From NCBI GenBank assembly GCA_963789165.1, contig CAWBJP010000002.1, positions 372,001 through 436,000 of the forward strand: a DNA stretch of 64,000 nucleotides, given 5' to 3'. The position numbers and the translations under genes were made by a program. Positions 23,444 to 30,841 of this stretch are shown here, piece after piece. Source of the stretch: CAWBJP01 sp963789165 (GTDB lineage: Bacteria > Actinomycetota > Acidimicrobiia > IMCC26256 > BP-133). Each line of letters opens with the position of its first letter. The first letter of the stretch is position 1. The notes below the pieces were generated by a model. It was not told the DNA's origin, searched no databases, and was given only the letters and a program-made list of their open reading frames with translations.

Positions 23444-26400
23444 TTGGCACTGCGGATCACCCTCATCGATCGGGTGTCCCTTGGGTGGGACGGCGGGTCG
23501 CTCGACGACCGGGGCTTCCCCGGTCGTCAAGGACGTTTGGCGTTCGCCTACCTCGTCGTGAACCGGCATCGCCGCGCCCCCAGGGACGAAGTGGCCGAGG
23601 TGCTGTGGCCGGGCAACCTCCCGCGGACGTGGGAGGGTTCGCTCAACGCCCTGATGAGCAAGCTGCGGGCACTTTTCAGCGCCGGAGGCCTCGACGGGGC
23701 CACGGCTGTGGAGTGGCGTTTCGGCTGCTACCAGCTCCACCTGCCCCCGGACGCGGTGGTGGACGTGGAGCAGGCCGCCGCCGCGGTAGACGGGGCCGAC
23801 GCGGCACTGGCCCGGGGGCACCTGAAAAGCGCGGCCGACTACGCCAACCGAGCGGTCGAGTTGGCACGCGGAACCTTCCTCCCCGGAGACGAGGGACCGT
23901 GGGTCGACGAGGTTCGGGCCGGTCAACGGCGCCTCCTGGTACGGGCTCTCGACGCCGGAATCCGGGCCGCCCACGACTCCGGTGATCCGGCCAGGGCGGC
24001 CACCCTGGCCGAGGAGGCGGTGGCGCTCGAGCCCTACCGGGAGACCGGGCATCAGCAGCTGATCCAGGCCCTGGCCGCCGCTGGGGACCGGGCCCGGGCC
24101 CTCCGAGCCTACGAGGACTGCCGGCGGTTCCTGGCTGAGGAGCTTGGCGTCGACCCCTCACCCCAGACCGAGGCCGCCTACCTCGAGGTGCTGCGCGCCG
24201 ACCTGGCCGGCGGGCCGATCACCCCGCCTCTCCCACCGCTGGTGGCCGCTCGGGCCGGCATGGTCTTTGTGGGACGGGACGCCGAACTCGATCAGCTTCG
24301 GCGCCACCTCGCCACCATCCGCCCCGGTGATACCCGGCTCGTGATCGTGACAGGGGAGCCGGGAATCGGGAAGACCGCGCTGGCCATGCGCTTCGCCGCC
24401 CTCGCCCACAGGGAGGGGACATCCGTGCTCCTCGGCCGATGCGACGAGGAGACCCGCCCGCCATACCAGCCCTTCGTCGAGGCGCTCCGCCACGTCATCG
24501 CTGACCTCCCCACCAGCGAGCTCCGCGCCCACCTTCGACGGGACAGCCCGAACCTGCTCCGCCTCGTGCCCTCTCTGGCTGACCAGCTACCCGGGTTGCC
24601 TCAGCTCGCTCCCGGCGACCCCGACACCGAGCGCTACCGGCTCTTCGAGGCAGTGGCCGGGTTCCTGACCAGCCTTTCCGCAGCCCACCCGTTGCTACTC
24701 GTGCTCGAGGACCTCCATTGGGCCGACCCCCCCAGCATCCTCCTCCTCCGTCACCTCACCCGCTCCTCGGACGGTCTCCAGCTCCTGACGGTGGGGACCT
24801 GTCGCAGCCGCGAGCTCAGAAGCGGACATCCCCTCGCCGAGGCCGTAGCCGACCTCCGCCGCGACGACCTCGTGGCCGAACTCCCCCTCGCCGGACTCGA
24901 CGAAGACGAGGTGGCCGCCCTCGTGGCCGCGGCGGGAAACGTCCGCCCCGCCCTCGCCGGGGCCATCTCCCGGGCCAGCGACGGCAATCCTCTCTTCGTC
25001 CGGGAGATCGTGCACCACCTGGCCGAGACGGGGACCGAGGAGGTGCGCATCCCGACCAGCGTGAAGGATGTCATTTCCCACCGCCTGGCCCGGCTTCCCG
25101 AGCACACCCTGGCGGTCCTGGCCCTCGCCGCGGTGGTGGGTCGGGAGTTCGGGCTCGACCTGCTCGGCCGGGTGAGCGGCGAGAGCGTCGTCGACCTCCT
25201 CGAAGGTCTCGAACCAGCCGCGGCGGCGGGGATCGTCGCCGAGGTCCCCGAAGCCGTCGACCATTGGGCGTTCTCCCATTTCCTCGTACGCGAGACCCTC
25301 TCCGGCACCATGTCGACGAGTCGGCGGGTCCGCCTTCACTGCCGAATCGGCGAGGCTCTGGAGGCGCTCGCCGGCGGTGAACCCAGGACCTACGCGGCCG
25401 ATCTCGCCTACCACTTCTGGGCGGCTGGGCCAGCCGGCGACTCGGGCAAGGCGGTGCGTTACGGCCGATTGGCCGGGGACCAGGCCATGGCCCAGTTGGC
25501 CTTCGAGAACGCCGTGGGCGACTACGAGCGGGCGCTCCAGAGCCTCGAGCGCATCCCGGGCTCGGACGACGACGACCTGAGGGGTGCCTTACTCCTGGGT
25601 CTGGGCGGCGCCAAGGCCAGCGTCGGCGACGCCGGCGCCCGCGGCACCTACCTGGCGGCGGCCGAGCTGGCTCGCCGCGGCCAGAACGCCGCCACTCTGG
25701 CCGCCGCCGCCCTCGGCCTCGCCGACGTGTGGGCGCGGAGCGGAACCGTGGATCAGGTCCGGATCGACCTACTTGAAGAGGCCTTGGCCACCCTGGCCGA
25801 CACCGACAGCCCGTTGCGGGCACGACTCCTCGGCCGCCTGGCCACCGAGCTCTCCTCCGTGCCTGGCTCGCTCCCGCGTCGGCAGGCGCTGACCGCCGAT
25901 TCCGTCGAGGTGGCACGGCGCCTCGGCGACCCTGTGGTCTTGGCGTCGTGCCTCCACTGCCGCAACCATGCCGTCTGGGGCCCGGGGGGCGCCGAGGAGC
26001 GGCTGGCCGCGGGACGGGAAATCGTAGGGCTGGCGGAGCGCGGCGGCGACCGGGAGCTCGCCCTCCAAGGCCACGCGTGGTGCGAGACGGCCCTGCTCGA
26101 GCTGGGCGAAGTCGCCGGTCTCGATGCTGAGGCCGCCGCTTACGACCGTCTGGCCGAAGAGCTCGGGCAGCCTCGCTACCGCTGGTACGCCGCCACTCGT
26201 CGGGCCATGCGGACGCTGCTCACCGGCGACCTCGACGCTGGGGAGCGTATGGCCCGTCACGCCCTAGCCTTGGGCCGGCGGACGGCCGAACCCGACGCCG
26301 AGGACGTGTTCGCCTGCCAGATGGGCATGGTCTGGCACGAACGTCCCACCGAGGAGACGTCTCACCTCTGGGCCGAACTGAGGCCACGATACGACAGCCT

Positions 26401-27028
26401 TCCGCCACATTCGGCCCGGGTCATGGCCTGGCACGCCCACCACATTCGGATCACGCTCGAGTCGGGCCACGACGAGGAGGCTCGCGCCGAACTTGATTGG
26501 TTTCGAGCCATCGGCGTGGACGAGGTCGAGAAGACCGTCTTTTGGACTCCGACCGTCGCGTTGCTTTCCGGGGCCGTCGCCGAGCTGGGCAGCGCCGAGG
26601 AGAAGCGCATGCTCTACGCGCTGCTGGTGCCCTACGCAGGAGGCAACGTCGTCTGCGGAGGGGCGGTGTCCTTCTGGGGATCCTGTTCACACCACCTCGG
26701 CGTGCTCGCGGCCAGCCTCGGCGATTGGGACAACGCAGAGCGCCACCTGACCCACGCCGCCGGCGTGCACGAGCGCATGGGAGCCAGGGCCTACGTGGCC
26801 CGCACCAGGCTGGAATCGGCAAGCATGTTCACTGCCCGAGGCAGGCCGGAAGATGCCGAACAGGCCCGGGCGCTCCTCGACCTCGTCGACAACGACGCCG
26901 GCCAACTCGGCCTGCCCGTCGTGGCCCGGCGAGTGGTCGAGCTCCGGGACCGGCTGGACGGGAAGCGATCGGCGGGCCCCGGTCGGTCGAAACTCATCTC
27001 CTCGCCTGCCCGAGGACCGGTTGTGTGA
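23444..27028 (+). CDS. AfsR/SARP-type regulator with BTAD domain, AAA ATPase and TPR-like repeats
   Basis: 1194 residues from TTG 23444, chosen because GGAG lies 6 nt upstream; TTG 23399 would add 15 residues without a binding site. Residues 1-90: OmpR-like winged helix (RQGRLAFAYLVVNRHRRAPR, AEVLWPGNLPRTWEGSLNAL). Residues 90-250: BTAD (YRETGHQQLIQALAAAGDR). Then VFVGRDAELDQLRR, Walker A TGEPGIGKTALAM, Walker B LLLVLEDLHWADP and a long helical repeat tail. There is no C-terminal LuxR helix-turn-helix, so DNA binding is N-terminal only. Divergent from the ABC operon, which it probably controls. Typical family roles: antibiotic or stress regulons. Confidence 0.85.
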   Translation: MALRITLIDRVSLGWDGGSLDDRGFPGRQGRLAFAYLVVNRHRRAPRDEVAEVLWPGNLPRTWEGSLNALMSKLRALFSAGGLDGATAVEWRFGCYQLHLPPDAVVDVEQAAAAVDGADAALARGHLKSAADYANRAVELARGTFLPGDEGPWVDEVRAGQRRLLVRALDAGIRAAHDSGDPARAATLAEEAVALEPYRETGHQQLIQALAAAGDRARALRAYEDCRRFLAEELGVDPSPQTEAAYLEVLRADLAGGPITPPLPPLVAARAGMVFVGRDAELDQLRRHLATIRPGDTRLVIVTGEPGIGKTALAMRFAALAHREGTSVLLGRCDEETRPPYQPFVEALRHVIADLPTSELRAHLRRDSPNLLRLVPSLADQLPGLPQLAPGDPDTERYRLFEAVAGFLTSLSAAHPLLLVLEDLHWADPPSILLLRHLTRSSDGLQLLTVGTCRSRELRSGHPLAEAVADLRRDDLVAELPLAGLDEDEVAALVAAAGNVRPALAGAISRASDGNPLFVREIVHHLAETGTEEVRIPTSVKDVISHRLARLPEHTLAVLALAAVVGREFGLDLLGRVSGESVVDLLEGLEPAAAAGIVAEVPEAVDHWAFSHFLVRETLSGTMSTSRRVRLHCRIGEALEALAGGEPRTYAADLAYHFWAAGPAGDSGKAVRYGRLAGDQAMAQLAFENAVGDYERALQSLERIPGSDDDDLRGALLLGLGGAKASVGDAGARGTYLAAAELARRGQNAATLAAAALGLADVWARSGTVDQVRIDLLEEALATLADTDSPLRARLLGRLATELSSVPGSLPRRQALTADSVEVARRLGDPVVLASCLHCRNHAVWGPGGAEERLAAGREIVGLAERGGDRELALQGHAWCETALLELGEVAGLDAEAAAYDRLAEELGQPRYRWYAATRRAMRTLLTGDLDAGERMARHALALGRRTAEPDAEDVFACQMGMVWHERPTEETSHLWAELRPRYDSLPPHSARVMAWHAHHIRITLESGHDEEARAELDWFRAIGVDEVEKTVFWTPTVALLSGAVAELGSAEEKRMLYALLVPYAGGNVVCGGAVSFWGSCSHHLGVLAASLGDWDNAERHLTHAAGVHERMGARAYVARTRLESASMFTARGRPEDAEQARALLDLVDNDAGQLGLPVVARRVVELRDRLDGKRSAGPGRSKLISSPARGPVV

Positions 27029-27109
27029 CTTTTGGCCACGCGTTGGCGTTGTCAGGTCTGGGGTCCGAGTATCAACGGAACGGAAAACTCGGCTGGGGGG
27101 CAGCGGTAC

Positions 27110-27149
27110 GGCTGCTGGCTCGTGGGAGGCGACGGGCTTTCCGTCTAGT
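27110..27149. repeat. Right copy of 40-bp repeat flanking the transporter module
   Basis: Direct repeat of 19190-19229 (three mismatches), 7,920 bp apart. Together they enclose the cupin, ABC transporter and AfsR-like genes. Confidence 0.8.
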
Positions 27150-27225
27150 CGCCCCTCCCGACCGCAATGGCGCCGGCCCGGGCAACGCCCGCCCGGAGGG
27201 CTGGCAAATGTCTGACGGACGTTCA

Positions 27226-27317
27226 GGGTTGGGTTCGGGAAGGTCGGGTTGGTAGACGGGAGGGTCGTAGAGGGTGGGGCAGGGGGTTTGGGGGGCTTCG
27301 GGGGGAGGGTGGGTGGG
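27226..27317 (+). other. G-run tract with G-quadruplex potential
   Basis: About 14 runs of 3-6 G separated by 1-10 bases on the plus strand. Sequence alone cannot show folding or function. Confidence 0.5.
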
Positions 27318-27441
27318 ATCGTTTCGGTTCGCGGAGTCCGGCTTCGGGCGGTTGGCGTTCCCCGCGACGCTGGGGCGTACTCGCCAGCCGCTCTCCTGAA
27401 GGCGACGGGCGGGGCGGCCCAGCGGGTTCTGCCGCCGACCG

Positions 27442-27729
27442 TCACGACGCTCTCGCGGGGCGGTCCGCTGGCTCGGCGACGGCCTGCAGGCCCGCTGGGG
27501 GGCCGGGGGCGTCGTCGACGGGCTCGCCGTCGAGTAGACGCTGCAGGGGCCGCAGCAGGACGACGATCCGGCCGCCGAAGCGGCGGGCCGGCAGTTCGCC
27601 GCGGGCGACCAGGTCATAGGCCAGGCTCTTTGAAATTCCGAGTAGCTCGGCCGCCTCGGCGACCGACAACACCAACCGTTCGGGGCGGTCCACCAGCGCC
27701 CACCTCCCGTGATCGCTCGAGCTGTTCAT
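27442..27729 (-). CDS. Excisionase-family (HTH_17) DNA-binding protein
   Basis: 95 residues. The core LSVAEAAELLGISKSLAYDLVARGELPARRFGGRIVV is the MerR-like helix-turn-helix with wing used by excisionases and AlpA-like regulators. The C-terminal 35 residues are Pro/Ala-rich and probably unstructured. It lies in the element, 1.6 kb from the integrase rather than adjacent, and likely serves as recombination directionality factor. ATG at 27729; no strong ribosome binding site seen. Confidence 0.82.
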   Translation of the reverse strand: MNSSSDHGRWALVDRPERLVLSVAEAAELLGISKSLAYDLVARGELPARRFGGRIVVLLRPLQRLLDGEPVDDAPGPPAGLQAVAEPADRPARAS

Positions 27730-28223
27730 CTGATGACTGGCGCCCGGATCGGCGCTTCGCTACGCCGAGCCAAGACGAGCGCGCTTCGGGATTCCCGGTG
27801 ACCTTCCCGGCGTGGTTCCCGAAACGGCGCCCCCGACAGGAAATTTCGGATCGGGAACGGGACGCGCATTCCCGGTTCGGCGAACTTCGTGGCTCACCAT
27901 GCGCCGTCGCTCTGAACGCGAACCTCAACGCCGGTCTGAACGAAAACCTGAACGCCGCTGCTCGCCGGGAGCTTTCTTCCGCGTTCAGACCTGAGCGGCC
28001 GGCCTTGCCCAGGTCTCAGGGGCCAGGCAACGCCATTGCCGACTCCGGCCTCGCCGGGCACAACCAGGGGAGGGAACGGGCGTCGCACTCGCCCATTCCG
28101 CCATGGGCACTCGGGACCTGACTCGGGACCAGCCCGAATCACTCGGGACCTGGCTCGGGACCACCAGGGACTTGCGGGGACCGGCGCGGTCAGGGGCCGG
28201 TCGGCGCGTCTTGGCTGAGTCGC
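27730..28223. other. 494-bp non-coding region with iteron-like repeats
   Basis: ACTCGGGACC or GCTCGGGACC occurs four times (28109, 28121, 28141, 28153), as two pairs 12 bp apart. A 10-bp inverted repeat GGTCTGAACG/CGTTCAGACC lies at 27933-27942 and 27982-27991, with repeated AACCTxAACGCC between. TTCCCG motifs are frequent from 27785 to 27880. No convincing gene. It may be a vestigial replication or transfer origin or a regulatory region of the element. Confidence 0.5.
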
Positions 28224-28701
28224 CTACTCGAAGGGGTCGAGCTTGCCGGTGGCGATGATCTTCTGGGCGGCGTCGACGGCCGCGCGGGCGATGGCCAGGG
28301 CCCGCTCGGCATCCTGGACGGTGATGGCCGGCGTGTCCTCCGACGGGTACTCGCTGTCGTGGCGGCGCCGCCGGACACGGTTGATCTGGCCGAAGACGGC
28401 GATGCCGCCCTTGTCGTTGAAACTGGGCCCGGGCGGCGTCGAGCACGGCGATGTGGCCGCCGCGGGTCGTTGGTCGGAGTCCTTGGGTGGCGAGGAGCGC
28501 GGCCGCCGCCTTGCGGGCTGCGTCCTAGGCGAGCTGGAGGGCGCCGGCCGGGTCGTCGTCAGTCCCCTTCCGCGCCAGCCCGATGTGGGCGTCGGCATCG
28601 GACAGGAGACGCCTGGCGACGTCGGGGGAGGGCGTGACCCGTTCGAGCTCGCCGGCGGCCAGGAGCCGATCGATGTCGTCGCGACCCCGCTGCCAGGTCA
28701 T
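28224..28701 (-). pseudogene. HEPN-domain protein (partner of the MNT nucleotidyltransferase), decayed
   Basis: ATG 28701 overlaps the nucleotidyltransferase stop (ATGA). Frame 1 reads MTWQRGRDDIDRLLAAGELE to GALQLA and meets TAG at 28525-28527 where the family has Tyr-Asp. Past the stop the same frame continues DAARKAAAALLATQGLRPTT to VLDAARAQF, then an extra base in the AAA run at 28420-28422 shifts the frame, after which FNDKGGIAVFGQINRVRRRR to KLDPFE reads to the stop. The span of 478 bases equals 159 codons plus one. One nonsense change and one insertion therefore inactivate a HEPN protein of about 158 residues. Confidence 0.82.
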
Positions 28702-29339
28702 CGGGCCGCCACCACTCGCGCCGGGAGGGCGGCAAGCTCCCGGGCGAGGGCGTGTTGGGTCTCGTCGACGAGGACGGCGACGAGCGGACGCCGCTTGACC
28801 TCGGTGATGAAGCTCTCCCGCGCCCGCCGCCACTGGTCCAGGCTCCGCACCGTTGCCTGGACCGGGAGCCCGATCTCCCGTTCGGCTCGGTCGGCGGCGT
28901 CGTCGACGACGTCCCGGTCGGCGTCGCCGACGACCAGCACGTCGATGTCGTTGGGAGCCCGTCCCGCTTCGCCGGCGTAGCGGGCGGCCCACGACCCGAA
29001 CAGGATCACGGCAGCCGCACCGTCGATGCCGGCGAACTGCTGGGCAACGACGACGGGAGGGCCGTAGGTGGCGAGGATCACTTGGCGGAGCGGCGTGAAC
29101 ATGGGGTGTGCGGGGTTGGCCCGGACGAGCCGCGCCGGGCCAACGCGGCGGACCGTGACGATCCCGGCCTGCTCGGCCCGGTTGACCTCCCGCTGCGCTG
29201 TCGGGAAGCTGGTCCCGGCGCCCTCGGCCAGGTCGGTCAGGGTGTACTCGGCCTCGGGGTCGCCGAAGAGACGGGCCAGGATTCGGCCCTGGGTGTCGGA
29301 GCGCAGGATGGGGGCGAGCGACGGCACCGCGACCTTCAT
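28698..29339 (-). CDS. MNT-type nucleotidyltransferase with N-terminal winged helix
   Basis: 213 residues. Residues 10-75 form an ArsR-like winged helix (YTLTDLAEGAGTSFPTAQRE, VRRVGPARLV). Residues 108-190 form a minimal nucleotidyltransferase: LFGSWAARY (Gly-Ser at 115-116) and the catalytic pair Asp131/Asp133 in NDIDVLVVG; the GS-to-DxD spacing is 14 rather than the usual 10. MNT/HEPN pairs act as type VII toxin-antitoxin systems where MNT is often the antitoxin that AMPylates the HEPN RNase. A palindrome covers the base immediately upstream of the start, implying autoregulation. The HEPN partner is broken. Confidence 0.85.
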   Translation of the reverse strand: MKVAVPSLAPILRSDTQGRILARLFGDPEAEYTLTDLAEGAGTSFPTAQREVNRAEQAGIVTVRRVGPARLVRANPAHPMFTPLRQVILATYGPPVVVAQQFAGIDGAAAVILFGSWAARYAGEAGRAPNDIDVLVVGDADRDVVDDAADRAEREIGLPVQATVRSLDQWRRARESFITEVKRRPLVAVLVDETQHALARELAALPARVVAAR

Positions 29340-29340
29340 A

Positions 29341-29362
29341 AACCGTAGAATACCCTACGGTT
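29341..29362. promoter_or_regulatory. Palindromic operator of the MNT/HEPN operon
   Basis: AACCGTAG, 6-bp spacer, CTACGGTT: perfect 8-bp arms, 1 bp upstream of the ATG. Probable target of the protein's own winged helix; it would occlude the ribosome binding site or transcription start. Confidence 0.7.
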
Positions 29363-29377
29363 AACGAAGGCGACCAG

Positions 29378-30532
29378 CTATTCTGCGTCGTCCGCTGGTG
29401 CCAGGATCCTCCCAAGCAGGTCGGCCGCCTCGCGGTCGGCCTCGGGTAGGAAGTGGGCGTAGACGCTGAGCGTCACGTTGGGATTCTTGTGGCCGAGCCG
29501 CCCGGCCACCGTCCGCACGTCGACCCCGTTGGACAGCAGCCGGGTGGCGACGAAGTGCCGGAGGTCGTGCAGGCGGACCTCAGGCATCCCGGCCCGCTCG
29601 GCCAGGCGGGCGAACGCCTGCGTGACGACCCACGGCCGCCAGCTCGACCGGCCGGCGGGGGCGTCCGAGAACACGTAGGCGTCGTCGGGCAACACCGTCT
29701 CGCACGCCCGGGCAACCGACTCGGCGGCTTGCCGGTGAGCGGTGAGCACGGCAACGGTGCCCTGGTCCAGGGCAACACGCCGGGTTCCATGCGTCTTCGT
29801 GTCCTTGATGACGAGTCCGTCCTTGCCCTTCACCGCGCCCCGGGCAATCGTGACGATGCCGGTCCCCAAGTTGACGTCCGTCCACCGCAAGGCCACGAGC
29901 TCCCCCCGCCGGGCACCCGTGGCCGCCGCCAGCTGGAGGAAGACGGCGAACGCCGGGTTCTCCTCAGCGGCCCGGGCAAACAGCAAACGCACCTGTTCCG
30001 GCGACGGCGGGCGGATGTCCCGGGCCGGCAGCCGGGGCGGCGAGGCGCTGGCCGCCGGGTTGACGGCCAGCCAGCCCCACCGGACGGCCTGGCCGAGCGC
30101 CCGGTGGAACACGTTGTGGGTGCGCCGGACGGTGGCCGGGGCCAAGGGCTTGCCGCCGCGCCCGCCTCGCTGCGACAGGTGGCGGTAGAGGGCGTCGACC
30201 TTGGCCGTGGTCAGCTTGCGCAGCGGTGTCTCGCCGATGTGGGGCAGGAGATGTGCATCGAGGATCGTCCTGGCGTGGTCGGCGGTGGACGGGCTGAGGC
30301 TCCCCTCGGCCTGTTCGAACCACTGCTCCAGCATCTGCCCCACCGTCATCGTCGCCGCCGAAACGACGGGCGCCGGCCCGGCCACCAGGGCGGCCAGCGC
30401 CCGCTGTGCCTCCCGTTTTCCACCTCGCACCGTCTTCGTCAGGTACTTGCGGCGGCCCGTCAGCGGGTCTCGGCCGACGAAGACGCGCAGCTCCCACGAC
30501 CCCTCGGAGCGCTGCCGCATCGATCCCCGCAT
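29378..30532 (-). CDS. Tyrosine recombinase (phage-type integrase)
   Basis: 384 residues from ATG 30532, which has AGGAG 6 nt upstream; the longer frame to 30607 merely translates the ATGGGCAA repeats. AP2-like N-terminal arm-binding region (WELRVFVGRDPLTGRRKYLT), SAM-like core-binding domain (~60-150), catalytic domain with ATGARRGELVALRW (Arg), HDLRHFVATRLL (HxxR) and LSVYAHF (Tyr). It sits 130 bp from the tRNA-Ala target, the standard layout for tRNA-integrating elements. A perfect 20-bp palindrome lies 10 bp upstream. Confidence 0.93.
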   Translation of the reverse strand: MRGSMRQRSEGSWELRVFVGRDPLTGRRKYLTKTVRGGKREAQRALAALVAGPAPVVSAATMTVGQMLEQWFEQAEGSLSPSTADHARTILDAHLLPHIGETPLRKLTTAKVDALYRHLSQRGGRGGKPLAPATVRRTHNVFHRALGQAVRWGWLAVNPAASASPPRLPARDIRPPSPEQVRLLFARAAEENPAFAVFLQLAAATGARRGELVALRWTDVNLGTGIVTIARGAVKGKDGLVIKDTKTHGTRRVALDQGTVAVLTAHRQAAESVARACETVLPDDAYVFSDAPAGRSSWRPWVVTQAFARLAERAGMPEVRLHDLRHFVATRLLSNGVDVRTVAGRLGHKNPNVTLSVYAHFLPEADREAADLLGRILAPADDAE

Positions 30533-30542
30533 GCCCATCTCC

Positions 30543-30562
30543 TGCCCATCCGCGGATGGGCA
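30543..30562. promoter_or_regulatory. Perfect 20-bp palindrome at the integrase start
   Basis: TGCCCATC-CGCG-GATGGGCA, built from the same ATGGGCA unit as the arm repeats. Positioned to control integrase expression or act as a recombinase site. Confidence 0.65.
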
Positions 30563-30609
30563 ACGGTACTTCAAACTGATGGGCAAAGATGGGCAATTGA
30601 TGGGCAAAG
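30556..30609. repeat. Right-end arm-type repeats (four copies of ATGGGCAA)
   Basis: ATGGGCAA starts at 30556, 30579, 30589 and 30600; the second and last extend to ATGGGCAAAG, as at the left end of the element. Confidence 0.7.
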
Positions 30610-30616
30610 ACGAAGG

Positions 30617-30661
30617 AAGGGCTGGCCGGGAGCTAGCATTTCTTGCTCCTGACCAGCCCTT
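30617..30661. terminator. Bidirectional terminator between tRNA-Ala and integrase
   Basis: AAGGGCTGG pairs with CCAGCCCTT, with an inner GGAGC/GCTCC stem; TTTT follows on the plus strand. Confidence 0.7.
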
Positions 30662-30666
30662 TTACC

Positions 30667-30711
30667 GTGGAGGTGAGCGGACTCGAACCGCCGACTTCTA
30701 CGTTGCGAACG
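30667..30711 (-). repeat. attR: 3' part of intact tRNA-Ala
   Basis: 45-bp perfect direct repeat of 16297-16341; lies within and just past the 3' end of the functional tRNA gene. Confidence 0.9.
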
Positions 30712-30740
30712 TAGCGCTCTACCAGCTGAGCTACACCCCC
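30668..30740 (-). tRNA. tRNA-Ala (anticodon CGC)
   Basis: 73 nt folding as a full cloverleaf: acceptor GGGGGTG/CACCTCC with the G3:U70 pair that is the alanine identity element, D-stem GCTC/GAGC, anticodon stem CTACG/CGTAG with loop TTCGCAA, T-stem GGCGG/CCGCT with TTCGAGT. Discriminator A; CCA not encoded. It is the element's integration target. Confidence 0.95.
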
Positions 30741-30841
30741 GTTCCGGCCCGCTAACCGAGAACGCCTCCGCCGTTCCCTCAAACTTCGAGGCGTCCGCGA
30801 CAAACGGACCAGACACCACCAGAGTAGCGCCCGGGGTCCGG

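Larger units (their letters stand above)
27029..27441. other. 413-bp non-coding region with flanking repeat and G-run tract
   Basis: Contains the right copy of the 40-bp repeat (27110-27149) and a plus-strand tract with about 14 runs of three or more G (27226-27317). ORFs crossing it are compositional shadows. Confidence 0.6.
16297..30711. mobile_element. 14.4-kb integrative element inserted in tRNA-Ala(CGC)
   Basis: The 45 bases at 16297-16341 are identical to 30667-30711, the 3' portion of the tRNA-Ala gene on the minus strand. Between them lie a tyrosine integrase next to the intact tRNA, an excisionase-like HTH gene, ATGGGCAAAG repeats near both ends, and cargo: ERCC4-Lsr2 nuclease, serine hydrolase, LPxTG cupin, SsuABC-type transporter, AfsR-like regulator, and an MNT/HEPN pair. 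No conjugation or replication gene was recognised, so it is either mobilisable by other elements or fixed. Confidence 0.88.

Noticed and set aside
24695..25414. Minus-strand ORF opposite the AfsR-like gene
   Set aside because: Antisense shadow of the ATPase region.
28109..28162. CRISPR-like repeats at TCGGGACC
   Set aside because: Repeats are 10 bp with 2-10 bp gaps, too short for spacers.
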